From contig NZ_CP019288.1 in the NCBI RefSeq assembly GCF_009901525.1, positions 3,129,501 to 3,193,500 of the forward strand: 64,000 nt of DNA, in the 5' to 3' direction. The notes beneath the pieces are model-generated. The model worked only from the letters and a program-made list of their open reading frames with translations. It did no database searches and was not told the DNA's origin. Of the stretch, positions 7,498 to 17,170 are shown piece by piece. The first letter of the stretch is position 1; the number at the start of each line of letters is the position of its first letter. This DNA is from Kordia antarctica (GTDB lineage Bacteria; Bacteroidota; Bacteroidia; Flavobacteriales; Flavobacteriaceae). The translations under genes were made by a program, and so were the position numbers.

Positions 7498-9267
7498 ATG
7501 AACAAACTACTTTCAGATATAAATTCGCCAATCGATTTACGGAAACTTTCCAAAGAAGATTTACCGAAAATTGCACAAGAATTACGTGAGTTTATTATTG
7601 ATATTGTAGCCACGAAAGAAGGACATTTAGGCGCAAGTTTGGGCGTTGTAGAATTGACAATTGCGCTTCATTATGTGTTTAACACACCAAAAGATTTACT
7701 CGTTTGGGATGTTGGACATCAAGCATACGGGCATAAAATTTTAACAGAACGCAAAGATGTTTTTCATACGAATAGAAGACGCAACGGTATTTCTGGATTC
7801 CCAAAGCGTGATGAAAGCGAATATGATACGTTTGGTGTCGGACATTCGTCAACAGCGATTTCTGCCGCGTTAGGAATGGCAATTGCTTCCAAACTTCAAA
7901 AAAATTTTACAAAACAACATATTGCAGTCGTTGGCGATGCGTCTATTGCAAGCGGAATGGCGTTTGAAGCCATGAATCATGCGGGCGTGACAGACACGAA
8001 TATTTTAGTGATTCTGAATGATAATGCTATTGGAATTGATCCAAGTGTTGGCGCATTAAAAATGTATTTGACAAACGTTAAGAAAGGAACACAGAAACAA
8101 GATAATATTTTTGAAGCGTTAAATTTTGAGTATTCTGGACCAATTGACGGACACGATATTTTTGCCGTTGTAGCCGAATTGGAACGTTTGAAAACGGTAA
8201 AAAGTCCAAAGTTTTTGCACGTAATCACGACGAAAGGTAAAGGTTTGAAACAAGCTGAAGATAATCAAGTTACGTATCATGCGCCTGGGAAGTTTGATAA
8301 AGTTACTGGCGAATTAACGCCAAAAGATACTACACATTTACCACCAAAGTTTCAAGATGTTTTTGGATATACGATTGTAGAACTTGCTAAAGAAAACGAA
8401 AAAATTGTCGGAATTACGCCTGCAATGCCAACAGGAAGTTCGCTTAAGTATATGATGGAAGAAATTCCTGAACGTGCTTTTGATGTCGGAATTGCCGAGC
8501 AACACGCAGTGACACTCGCCGCAGGAATGGCTACACAAGGTTTGATTCCGTTTTGCAATGTGTATTCTACGTTTTTGCAACGCGCGTACGACCAAGTAAT
8601 TCATGATGTAGCTTTGCAGAATTTACCTGTAATTTTCTGTTTAGACAGAGCTGGTTTAGTTGGTGAAGATGGCGCAACACATCACGGAGTTTTTGATTTA
8701 GCGTATTTGCGTTGCATTCCAAACCTCATCATTTTTGCGCCTTTAGATGAAGTTGCATTACGAAATATTATGTACACGGCTCAACTTGGGTTGAAACATC
8801 CGATTGCGATTCGTTACCCTAGAGGTCGCGGTGTTTTGCTTGATTGGAAACAACCTTTTCAGAAGATTGAAATTGGAAAAGGAAATTGCATTCAAGAAGG
8901 AACCGAAATTGCTGTTTTAAGTATTGGCGCTATTGGAACTATCATGATTGATGTGTTGCAAGAAACTACTTTTTCCACGAAAGTGGCACAGTACGATATG
9001 CAGTTTGTAAAACCATTGGATGAACCATTATTGCATGAAATATTTGAAAAATTTGACACGATTGTGACATTAGAAGATGGCGTAATTAAAGGAGGCTTTG
9101 GAAGTGCAATTTCTGAATTCGCTTCACAACATAATTATTCAAATAGAATCCATTTTTGTGGAATTCCCGATCGTTTTATTGAACATGGAACTGTGGAAGA
9201 ATTGCATTCAGCATGTGGAATTTCTAAGAATGCGATGAAAGAATTGTTGATTTCTATACTACGTTAA
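7498..9267 (+). CDS. dxs: 1-deoxy-D-xylulose-5-phosphate synthase
   Basis: This thiamine-diphosphate enzyme condenses pyruvate and glyceraldehyde 3-phosphate in the first step of the MEP isoprenoid pathway. The 589-residue protein is full length for flavobacterial Dxs. It shows the N-terminal DVGHQAYGHKILTER block, the ThDP/metal motif (GDASIASG followed by NDN about 30 residues on), the GIAEQHAVTLAAG segment with the catalytic Glu, and the transketolase C-domain start (LEDGVIKGGFGSAI). The start ATG 7498 gives a normal N-terminus. It is divergent from the subtilase operon and is followed by a small peptide gene in the same direction. Confidence 0.97.
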   Translation: MNKLLSDINSPIDLRKLSKEDLPKIAQELREFIIDIVATKEGHLGASLGVVELTIALHYVFNTPKDLLVWDVGHQAYGHKILTERKDVFHTNRRRNGISGFPKRDESEYDTFGVGHSSTAISAALGMAIASKLQKNFTKQHIAVVGDASIASGMAFEAMNHAGVTDTNILVILNDNAIGIDPSVGALKMYLTNVKKGTQKQDNIFEALNFEYSGPIDGHDIFAVVAELERLKTVKSPKFLHVITTKGKGLKQAEDNQVTYHAPGKFDKVTGELTPKDTTHLPPKFQDVFGYTIVELAKENEKIVGITPAMPTGSSLKYMMEEIPERAFDVGIAEQHAVTLAAGMATQGLIPFCNVYSTFLQRAYDQVIHDVALQNLPVIFCLDRAGLVGEDGATHHGVFDLAYLRCIPNLIIFAPLDEVALRNIMYTAQLGLKHPIAIRYPRGRGVLLDWKQPFQKIEIGKGNCIQEGTEIAVLSIGAIGTIMIDVLQETTFSTKVAQYDMQFVKPLDEPLLHEIFEKFDTIVTLEDGVIKGGFGSAISEFASQHNYSNRIHFCGIPDRFIEHGTVEELHSACGISKNAMKELLISILR

Positions 9268-9343
9268 TTAAAAAGAATTTATAAATTTTGGGTAACGTTT
9301 TCGCATGTTTTGTACTTAAGTATATAACATAAAACTTATTATT

Positions 9344-9493
9344 ATGAAAAAACAAAATTTTACCACATTGAAGTTAAACAAGAAATCTATTTCTGAGATT
9401 CAAGGAAAAACTTCACTCGATCAAATTAAAGGAGGAAACAATACGTTTATGATGGCTGATTGCCGATTGTCAGTATTTCATCATTGTACTTAA
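9344..9493 (+). CDS. Short GG-leader peptide, RiPP-like natural product precursor
   Basis: This 49-residue ORF has a leader of the Bacteroidota natural-product precursor type. LKLNKKSISEIQ is followed by a double Gly (residues 30-31), and the short core NNTFMMADCRLSVFHHCT has two Cys and several Ser/Thr residues. A second peptide at 36084 has the same leader signature (F-x-x-LKLN-[KR]-x-S-[IV]-S). Processing by a bifunctional C39-peptidase ABC transporter would be expected for GG leaders, but no such gene is in the window. A clear intrinsic terminator follows 12 bases after the stop, supporting a real transcription unit. No maturase is adjacent, so modification is unproven. Confidence 0.75.
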   Translation: MKKQNFTTLKLNKKSISEIQGKTSLDQIKGGNNTFMMADCRLSVFHHCT

Positions 9494-9504
9494 TTGAAAG
9501 AGAA

Positions 9505-9537
9505 AAGCGAATCTAAATACAAGATTCGCTTTTTTTA
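9505..9537 (+). terminator. Intrinsic terminator after the small peptide gene
   Basis: A perfect 10-bp stem, aagcgaatct / agattcgctt, with a 7-base loop is followed by a run of T. It lies 12 bases after the stop of the 49-residue peptide gene. Confidence 0.85.
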
Positions 9538-9768
9538 TTACTGTTTTTATGTGTGCTACTGAATTACATTTCGACTGTATTTAACGTGAAAGTTCAGTAT
9601 GACGCTAAGTTATAATGAAACTCATCATCAAATTGACAAATCTTCAAATTATCACATTGAAACATTACTTTTTCTGCCACGACTGCACGAGTTATTTTAT
9701 GTGTTCTATTTTTAAATGATAGTTGAAAACAACGCATTATAAAATTGACAAATCTTCAAATTAACACA

Positions 9769-12585
9769 TTAATTAATCACAATTTTCTGCGTTTGAATTT
9801 TATCGTTTTGTTGAATTTTTAAAATATACACACCAGAAGCGATATTGGAAAGTTTGAATTTTGTTGTACTATTTTTTGTGAGATTTATGGTTTGAAGATT
9901 CACTTGTTGTCCAGCTAATGTATACATTGTTATCGTTGCCAAGCCGTTTTCATTCGCGCCAAGCGACATAGTTCCATTAGATATTGTTGGATAAATTTTA
10001 AAATATTTTTCAGATTGAATTTCCGCAGTCGTTAACGTTCCTGATAAGAATGTTCCTGTAAAGAATCCGCGTCCGTATGTTGTTGCCAATACTGTATAAT
10101 CTGAAGTTCGTAAGTCTAAGTCTAAGACTGAAACCGCGCGCATTCCATTGTCAGATCGTGTCCAAGTTGGCGAAGTTGTATCAAAGTTTTGTGAGCGCCA
10201 AACGCCTAATTCTGTTCCAATAATAACTTCTGCTCCGCCAGCTAGTAGCGGATTCATCAAGATGCATTTTACAGGCAAATCGGGTAAATTACCTTCTTTG
10301 TTGTTCCAAGAAGTTCCTTGGTTTGAAGATTGCCAAACGTTATTTACGCCGTAATTATGAAAGGTTATTAAGAGTTCATTTTCGGTCATGCCAAATTCTA
10401 TATCGGAAATACTTCCCACAAAATTACCATCACTAATGTCTGTAAATATTGGCGTTTCTGTATGCACATTGTCTATTTTGAGTAGTTTTCCATTTTTTAA
10501 ACCTGCATATAATGTTTCGCCATTGGCTGAAATTTTTAACGCCGTCGGCACATTATCCAATAACGGATCTACCAATTCAAAGGTTGTAACGTTTCCATTT
10601 CCGCCATTTACATTGGAATGTTTCCCTATTTGAAAAATCCCCGTAGAGGTTGACGCATTTGTGTATAATACATTGAGCGTTTTGTCTAATTCGGCAGTAT
10701 TTATGAATTCTCCTTCGCGAAAGCTAAACGGATTGGATTCGGACGCAACGAAATATCCTTGATTGATATCAAACGAAGGATACGGAACATACGCATGATT
10801 GAGATATGGAAAAGAAATGATTGCATAACCGTCATCTTCGTCAATTTCTGTATACGCGCCATCGCCAGTAATTATGGTTGAAAAGTTATTGATTCCGACA
10901 GTTGCATCAATCGCGGAAAGACTTCCATTGTCTTGCGTTCCGCCTGCAATGTCATCGCCATTTAATGCATCATTTTGGGCAATTGCGCCAGAGTAGAATT
11001 GCGTTACGTTGTAGTCTTTGTTCCGAACTTCAATGGATGCGGCATCATTCACGGAAGTGGAAAAATTATCACTGAAATATACGCCACCATCATTTCCGAT
11101 AATTCCATGATTGTTGTTGTTTGGTCGAAAAACGATTGCGTGTTGATCGGCGTGTATTAACGAAGCCGTAATGTTTTGCAAACCACTATCGTTTTTCCAC
11201 TTGGAGATTTGATCCCAATTAGAATTCGTTGTGTTGTACTTGAACAAGTCAACTCCGCCAACGTATAAATTATCATTCGCGTCAGCTTCAATGACTAAGT
11301 CGTAAAATGCTTGACTTCGTGTGAAATCGGTAGCCGAAATTCCGTTATCAGCATCATTTGGTTCTTGCAAAGCATTTATTGTTGTAAAGTTGTCATCTGT
11401 AAAATATACATCTGCTTGCCGATTCGTTTCTGCTAAAATCCAGAAAGTTCCCGCAGTTGTGCTTGAAGGTTCTATTTCGGTACGTTTGGTATTTGCAATG
11501 GTATGTTTTAAATCGAATGTAATTCCATCGGAAGATGAATAGATATATCCGCCAGGATTGTTGAAGAAATCGCCAGTTGTTGCCAACCAAATGTTATTGT
11601 TGATGTCCAATTCTATGTCGCTTGGATTTTGATAGAGTACACTGCTAGGATATTGAATTGGGAATCGTGACCAATTTGCGCCATTGTCTGTAGATTTGTA
11701 TAATCCGCGTTCATAATATCCTAGTTGATTGAATGGCGCTGCTGCGTCTCGGTATGAAGCACTTGCTATTGCAGCATAGATTTCCGTGGTTCCGTTGTTG
11801 TTTCTGGCTACTAAATCGTTGATATAAAATACACCTTCTACATAGTATGAAGCGCCATCAACCGATGATGTTCCGTAGTTTCCTCCAAAGATTTGTTGCC
11901 ACGTTGTTCCGCCATCTTCTGATTTATAGATTCCGCTTCCAACAGCATCACCACTTGTGTACGATTCGCCAGAACCTAGATAGAGAATGTTTGCAGCATT
12001 TGGATCTGCTATGATAACCGTGACCGAAATGTTATCGGGCAAACCTGTGATTAATTGCCAAGATGAGTTTGCGTCTGTAATGTCGTTATTTACCCATAAT
12101 CCGCCAGAAACACTTCCTGCAAAGACACGTGTGTAATCGTCCGTTGAATTTGTATTGTTGATGTCATTTGGATCGAATAGAATTGCGCGTGTGCGTCCGC
12201 CAATGTTGTTTGGACCTCGTTCTGTCCATGGATTGTCATTCGCATCTCCAGGAGCACGTTCTTGCGTGTTTTGTAATGAGAGTTGTTGTTGAAGTCTGAA
12301 TAGTGTTTCAGGAGTTGGTCGTCCTAAACTGGGATTTATCGTGAGTTCCCATTGTTGCTCAAAGTATGCATTTGGCGGTAAGCCTTGTAGTTTTCGATCT
12401 GATCGAGATAAATTTTTAGACGTTAGAAACGGACTGTTTTCTAAATGATATGCGTGTTGTTCTTTCGCTGTTTTTTCAGGAACTTTATCAGTGCTTTCTT
12501 TTTTGTATTTATTGCTCAGCACATAGCCAATGATAGCTAGAAATAGCAATATATAAAATATCCTTCTCTTTTTTTTTCTGTCCAT
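9769..12585 (-). CDS. Secreted sortilin/BNR-type beta-propeller protein with T9SS type A sorting domain
   Basis: This 938-residue protein has a basic N-terminus and a signal/anchor helix (IFYILLFLAIIGYVL). Its repeated Asp-box/BNR-like motifs include SEDGGTTWQQI, STDNGANWSRF and SSNQGTSWNN, typical of VPS10/sortilin and glycosyl-hydrolase-like propellers. The C-terminal 80 residues (from FKIYPTISNG, ending KIVIN) are a type A T9SS sorting domain, so the protein should cross the outer membrane through the gliding-associated secretion system and be anchored or released. Such propellers bind polymers or peptides; no catalytic motif was recognised. The next gene upstream on this strand, the M4 protease, also has a T9SS tail. 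Confidence 0.88.
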   Translation of the reverse strand: MDRKKKRRIFYILLFLAIIGYVLSNKYKKESTDKVPEKTAKEQHAYHLENSPFLTSKNLSRSDRKLQGLPPNAYFEQQWELTINPSLGRPTPETLFRLQQQLSLQNTQERAPGDANDNPWTERGPNNIGGRTRAILFDPNDINNTNSTDDYTRVFAGSVSGGLWVNNDITDANSSWQLITGLPDNISVTVIIADPNAANILYLGSGESYTSGDAVGSGIYKSEDGGTTWQQIFGGNYGTSSVDGASYYVEGVFYINDLVARNNNGTTEIYAAIASASYRDAAAPFNQLGYYERGLYKSTDNGANWSRFPIQYPSSVLYQNPSDIELDINNNIWLATTGDFFNNPGGYIYSSSDGITFDLKHTIANTKRTEIEPSSTTAGTFWILAETNRQADVYFTDDNFTTINALQEPNDADNGISATDFTRSQAFYDLVIEADANDNLYVGGVDLFKYNTTNSNWDQISKWKNDSGLQNITASLIHADQHAIVFRPNNNNHGIIGNDGGVYFSDNFSTSVNDAASIEVRNKDYNVTQFYSGAIAQNDALNGDDIAGGTQDNGSLSAIDATVGINNFSTIITGDGAYTEIDEDDGYAIISFPYLNHAYVPYPSFDINQGYFVASESNPFSFREGEFINTAELDKTLNVLYTNASTSTGIFQIGKHSNVNGGNGNVTTFELVDPLLDNVPTALKISANGETLYAGLKNGKLLKIDNVHTETPIFTDISDGNFVGSISDIEFGMTENELLITFHNYGVNNVWQSSNQGTSWNNKEGNLPDLPVKCILMNPLLAGGAEVIIGTELGVWRSQNFDTTSPTWTRSDNGMRAVSVLDLDLRTSDYTVLATTYGRGFFTGTFLSGTLTTAEIQSEKYFKIYPTISNGTMSLGANENGLATITMYTLAGQQVNLQTINLTKNSTTKFKLSNIASGVYILKIQQNDKIQTQKIVIN

Positions 12586-12643
12586 AGTTATAGATAGGTT
12601 TTCAAAGAGAAGGATATTTGTATGTGATTATTTTATTTTATTA

Positions 12644-15544
12644 TTATTCAATAATAATTTTAGTCGATTTTACAAAATCTTCTCCTGCTACTCTTAGAAT
12701 ATATAATCCTGATTGTAAATTATCTAGGTCAAAGTTAACCGTTCCTGTTAAGTTAACATCTTTAGAATATAAGTTTCTTCCGTTTATGTCGAAAATATGT
12801 ACAGAAACATCACCTAAGTTTTTAGCTGCTTTGATACTAAAGCTTCCATTTGAAGGATTTGGATATATAGAGAATGCATTGTTGTTTTCTACATCGCCCA
12901 CACTTAATACAGACGTAACTGTTAAGTTGTCTATGATTGGTCCTTCATTGTTTGTACCTGCATCGGTTACTAATACGAATCTGAATACAATACTTGGCTC
13001 GCTGTTAAAGGCTGCTAAGTTATAGCTGTATTGTTGCATGGTTGCATCTGTTCCTGTCCATTGCGATCCGATACATGCAAAACAATCCGTGTTTCCTGAA
13101 GATGCAAATGTTCTGTCACTGTTGTACCAGTTAGCATCTGATGCGCTACCTAATACATTCCAGTCGTTTCCACCATTTGTTGAGTATTCTACATATAAGT
13201 AATCCCAATTTTCTTCTATATCAAACGCCATGTCAAATTGAATTGTTGGGTTTACCACACCAACTAAGTCATAACAGTCTGTTACTAAATAACTTCTTGT
13301 GTTTTGGAAATAGTTTCCGTTAAGGTTTGTAGCATATACGTTTCCGCTTAGTGTAGTTGTTGCAAATACACTTCCTGTTTGGTTGTATGTTCCTCTACTC
13401 CATGTTTGTGGAACTCCATCAAAATATGTAAGTAAGTCATCACTTATAGTTTCAAAATCATATACATCTTGTACTGTCCCAATTTCGTTTACACGCAATG
13501 CAAAACCTTCTTGATTGTTTGTTGCGTTTCCATCGTTTACAACTACAATAGAGAAACTAAGTGCATGTAACCCTTTGGTTAGTGTGATTGCTGGAAGGTC
13601 AATGTCTTGTGTTGCGCCAACAGGAATGTTTCCGTTGAATGTGAATGTGTTTGTACTACCACCATCAATTGAATAGTTAATGTCTACTGATGTAATTGGA
13701 GTCGCTACACCTGCATTTTCAACTTTAACTCTTGGGCTGTATGTGTTTAATCCGCAGTGAATTTCTGGGTCAGATACTGAAACTAATCTTCCGTCTGTTG
13801 CTTGCGCTACATATGGAGCTCCAACATTTACAGCGTAGAAAGCATCTTGTGTTGCTATTGCTTCTGGACTGTTAGATCCGTATAGACTTAATGCAATGTC
13901 TACAGCTGCGTTTCTTGCATCTAAAAATGTACTGTTTGGCGTTAAATAGTCTCTTAGTACTAAGTATGCAATTTCTTCTGATTTTTGCATTCCTATTCCA
14001 GTTACATTAAACGCATTGAAAGCATCGTTTGTTCCTGATCCACCTTGTGTTAATAAGTAAAACCAAAAGTTTAGTACGCCACTATTACTATGTACACCAC
14101 ATTGGTCATTGCTGTTGTTTGGTGTTGGACAACCAGTAGCTGATGTTGGTCTCCAGTTTGAACCTTCATACGTATCAGGATCTCCAAATTGATTTGGATT
14201 GCTCATACTACGAATTCCTATTCCGTTAGATACAAAGTCTTCTCCTATTTGCCATGTTTCAGCATTCGGGTTTAAATCATCTCCATTTCCTTTCGCATAA
14301 AATTCAATAGCTGCTCCCCAAATATCTGAGTATCCTTCATTTAATGCTCCAGATTCTCTTGCATATACTAAGTTGTTTGCAAATTGTGTTATTCCGTGTC
14401 CAATTTCGTGTCCACAAATATCGATAGATGTTAATGGTTGAAAACTACTTCCGTTTCCATCACCATACGACATTACAGATCCGTTCCAAGCTGCGTTTAC
14501 CCAACTTCCGCCACCTTGCGGATTGGCAACGTGTACGTAGCTTCTCATTGAAAAACCGTTTCCATCAATTCCATTTCTTCCATGAACATTTAACCAATAA
14601 TCATAGGATTGCATTGCGCCCCAATGTGCATCTAAAGCTGCATCGTCTAAGCCTGGAAGCGTCCAAACATTATCTGCATCTGTAAATTCTGCAAAGTTGT
14701 TGATATAACCACCACCAAAAGGTACATTTTGTGCATTTCTTGTAAATACACTTCTTCCATCATCGTTTAGTGTATACATTCCGCTTGTTTCCAAACGTGT
14801 TTCAATACCTCTTAATCCGCTGTAACGCGTGTTTGCAGATCCTAATACAAAAGGTCCCATTGCTTCTTTTCTCGAAACAAGATTTGCAGGATCATTTAAC
14901 ATTTCACGACCTTCGTTGTAATAATGCTTGATGATTTTGTTATTGAATAATATGTTTCCATTTTGTGCATCAACGTATACTTCTCCTCTACTTACAGGTT
15001 GTGTTGCATAGATATCAAATTTGTATGCTAAGTTTAGCATGCCTGAATATGTATCCATTTCTGGAAGCAATACTAATTCGCCTGTTGGTTTTGAGTAGTT
15101 GATTGCCGCAGCTTCCGCAGGATTTGACCATAAGTATTGTTGCGCACCAACAAATGCTGTTGCTTTGTTAAAAGCTTCTTGTGGAGATAACGTTGGTGAA
15201 AGATTTACACCATTTCCGTTGTATACTTCTCCGTTGATATTTTTTACGGTGTTATTTTTTGAATGCACAATCAACGTACCAAATTCTACTTTGATTCCGT
15301 TATAGTATTGCTGCATTTTTTCATGCTGCATTCCCGATCTGTCTTTGTTGACAATTGTTTGTTGAAATGTGTTGTTTTCGTCCAAATTGAACTTTTGCAA
15401 AAATTGTGCTTTTGCTTGTGTTGGAGATACTTCTTTCGTGAATTTGATTCTTTTATTCACTGAAACTCCTTCTTGCGCATTTGTTTGCAATACGAATACT
15501 GCGCAAAAAAGTAGTATTCCTGTTTTAATGTAATTTGAGTACAT
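12644..15544 (-). CDS. Secreted M4 (thermolysin-like) zinc metalloprotease with T9SS type A sorting domain
   Basis: The 966-residue preproenzyme has a signal peptide (ILLFCAVFVLQTNAQ), a fungalysin/thermolysin-type propeptide with a PepSY-like segment to about residue 200, and an M4 catalytic domain. The zinc site is HEIGH (379-383) with the third ligand Glu403 in GALNEGYSD, and the catalytic His lies in CGVHSNSGVLN. After the protease come a beta-sandwich region (CARDB-like, about 610-700), a jelly-roll domain, and a C-terminal T9SS sorting domain (SIYPNPSNGSF to the end). It probably degrades extracellular protein for nutrition. All catalytic residues are present. It is transcribed towards the propeller gene at 9769, with a 58-base gap. 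Confidence 0.96.
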   Translation of the reverse strand: MYSNYIKTGILLFCAVFVLQTNAQEGVSVNKRIKFTKEVSPTQAKAQFLQKFNLDENNTFQQTIVNKDRSGMQHEKMQQYYNGIKVEFGTLIVHSKNNTVKNINGEVYNGNGVNLSPTLSPQEAFNKATAFVGAQQYLWSNPAEAAAINYSKPTGELVLLPEMDTYSGMLNLAYKFDIYATQPVSRGEVYVDAQNGNILFNNKIIKHYYNEGREMLNDPANLVSRKEAMGPFVLGSANTRYSGLRGIETRLETSGMYTLNDDGRSVFTRNAQNVPFGGGYINNFAEFTDADNVWTLPGLDDAALDAHWGAMQSYDYWLNVHGRNGIDGNGFSMRSYVHVANPQGGGSWVNAAWNGSVMSYGDGNGSSFQPLTSIDICGHEIGHGITQFANNLVYARESGALNEGYSDIWGAAIEFYAKGNGDDLNPNAETWQIGEDFVSNGIGIRSMSNPNQFGDPDTYEGSNWRPTSATGCPTPNNSNDQCGVHSNSGVLNFWFYLLTQGGSGTNDAFNAFNVTGIGMQKSEEIAYLVLRDYLTPNSTFLDARNAAVDIALSLYGSNSPEAIATQDAFYAVNVGAPYVAQATDGRLVSVSDPEIHCGLNTYSPRVKVENAGVATPITSVDINYSIDGGSTNTFTFNGNIPVGATQDIDLPAITLTKGLHALSFSIVVVNDGNATNNQEGFALRVNEIGTVQDVYDFETISDDLLTYFDGVPQTWSRGTYNQTGSVFATTTLSGNVYATNLNGNYFQNTRSYLVTDCYDLVGVVNPTIQFDMAFDIEENWDYLYVEYSTNGGNDWNVLGSASDANWYNSDRTFASSGNTDCFACIGSQWTGTDATMQQYSYNLAAFNSEPSIVFRFVLVTDAGTNNEGPIIDNLTVTSVLSVGDVENNNAFSIYPNPSNGSFSIKAAKNLGDVSVHIFDINGRNLYSKDVNLTGTVNFDLDNLQSGLYILRVAGEDFVKSTKIIIE

Positions 15545-15580
15545 ATGTAATTGGGTTAAGTGGCTAAAATAATAAAAAAA

Positions 15581-16924
15581 TTATAATGTTTTGGCTGTTA
15601 ATTTGTTAAACAAACTTACCGCTTTACTATCTGATAAAGTAGATATGAAATTGGTAATGTTCATCAGCCTTTTGTATAAATGGTCAGTAGCATAGTCTAC
15701 ATTTTCCGGTAAAACTTTCAAAATTAATTTGTCATAGTTAGAAAGCGAGTCAGTATGATAATTTTCTGCTGCAGTGATAAATGTGTTCAGCAAATGCTGT
15801 AATACGTGATATCCTGTAATTTCTTTTTCTATGACTTCATCACTATTATATATCTTTTCAACACTAATTTTAATGATGTCATCAATTTGTGCTTTGTATT
15901 TACTTTTTTCCATCAATCCTACGGAAAAAGTTCCTTCGCAAATTGCTCCTTCATTTTCTAAAAAGATACGTACTGCATCTTTAATAAGTGTGTTGATTGA
16001 TAAGGCTCTTAGATAACTTAAACGATCTTCACGATATTGTAATAAGTTATATTTTTCTCTGTTGATATTATTCTTTACCAAATTGATTAAAAATTCCAAT
16101 GCTTTTTCTTCTTGAATTAATCCAAGATTGATACCATCTTCAAAATCAATTATTGTGTAACAAATATCATCGGCGGCTTCTACTAAGAATGTGAGTGGAT
16201 GTCTTGCATAACGGATATTTTCGCCTTCACCTGTAGCTTTTAAACCTAGTTCATTGGCTACATCTGTAAAAGCTTCTTTGTCAGATTGAAATATTCCGTA
16301 TTTCTTGTCCGCAATGTGATTGGTAGGTTTTTTGGGCAATGATTGTTTCGGATACTTCATAAAAGCACCTAACGTAGCATAACTCAAGCGTAAGCTTCCG
16401 TCAACTCCTTTGCGGTTTTCTGTTAAAATTTTAAATCCGTTAGCATTTCCTTCAAAATCACATAAATCTTGAAATTCTTTTGGAGCTAATTGCGATTGGA
16501 ATTTTATTCCTTTTCCAATTTTAAAATATTCTCCAATAGCTTTTTCTCCTGAATGTCCAAATGGCGGATTCCCAATATCGTGTGCCAACGCTGCCGCAGC
16601 AACAATTGCACCGAAATCATTGAATTGAAATCCGTGAACTTCTTTGAGATGTGGATATTTTTCTAGGAGTTTTGTGCCAACTTTTCTTCCCAAACTTCTT
16701 CCTACTACAGAGACTTCCAAACTGTGTGTGAGTCGTGTGTGGACAAAATCTGTTTTGGATAAAGGGACAACTTGCGTTTTGTCTTGCAAGCTGCGAAAAG
16801 CAGACGAAAAAATTACCCTGTCGTAATCTACATCAAAGCCCAATCTGGTTTCATCTTGTTCTTTACGTAATCGCTTATGAGTATCTCCATAACGTTTTAA
16901 CGAGAGTAATTGTTCCCAATTCAT
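15581..16924 (-). CDS. dgt: Deoxyguanosinetriphosphate triphosphohydrolase
   Basis: This HD-superfamily dNTPase hydrolyses dGTP (and often other dNTPs) to the nucleoside and tripolyphosphate, balancing the dNTP pool. The 447-residue protein shows the Dgt N-terminal block (SSAFRSLQDKTQV, HTRLTHSLEVS) and the HD metal site (AALAHDIGNPPFGHSGE), plus a second Asp in EAADDICYTIIDFEDG. I choose ATG 16924 (MNWEQLL); a longer frame to 16987 adds 21 residues atypical of the family. It lies downstream of no obvious partner; nrdAB is 5 kb away on the same strand. Confidence 0.95.
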   Translation of the reverse strand: MNWEQLLSLKRYGDTHKRLRKEQDETRLGFDVDYDRVIFSSAFRSLQDKTQVVPLSKTDFVHTRLTHSLEVSVVGRSLGRKVGTKLLEKYPHLKEVHGFQFNDFGAIVAAAALAHDIGNPPFGHSGEKAIGEYFKIGKGIKFQSQLAPKEFQDLCDFEGNANGFKILTENRKGVDGSLRLSYATLGAFMKYPKQSLPKKPTNHIADKKYGIFQSDKEAFTDVANELGLKATGEGENIRYARHPLTFLVEAADDICYTIIDFEDGINLGLIQEEKALEFLINLVKNNINREKYNLLQYREDRLSYLRALSINTLIKDAVRIFLENEGAICEGTFSVGLMEKSKYKAQIDDIIKISVEKIYNSDEVIEKEITGYHVLQHLLNTFITAAENYHTDSLSNYDKLILKVLPENVDYATDHLYKRLMNITNFISTLSDSKAVSLFNKLTAKTL

Positions 16925-17170
16925 TCTTAAATAGCATTTTTCCTTGCAATATACTACATAAATTATAGAAATCCCATCGCAAGCCATTTCTTGATGCTAT
17001 ATTCCTGTTTTTGAGGGAAAAGCATGGTAATTATTTAACCCGTGATTAACACTAATTTAACAAAAGACATCTTTATTTGCACTGCGAACAACGCAAATTT
17101 AATTATTAAATTTTTAATCTCTTTTTTGATTTTTTCTACATCGAAAAGTGCTTTATTTTAAAATAAAATA

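Noticed and set aside
8338-8604. Antisense frames inside dxs, as well as many other antisense frames in long genes
   Set aside because: They follow the codon structure of the real genes and show no conserved features or initiation context.
9538-9768. Possible gene or ncRNA in the gap after the dxs peptide terminator
   Set aside because: Only low-complexity repeats of the AAATTGACAAATCTTCAAATT type; no frame or stable hairpin supports a gene.
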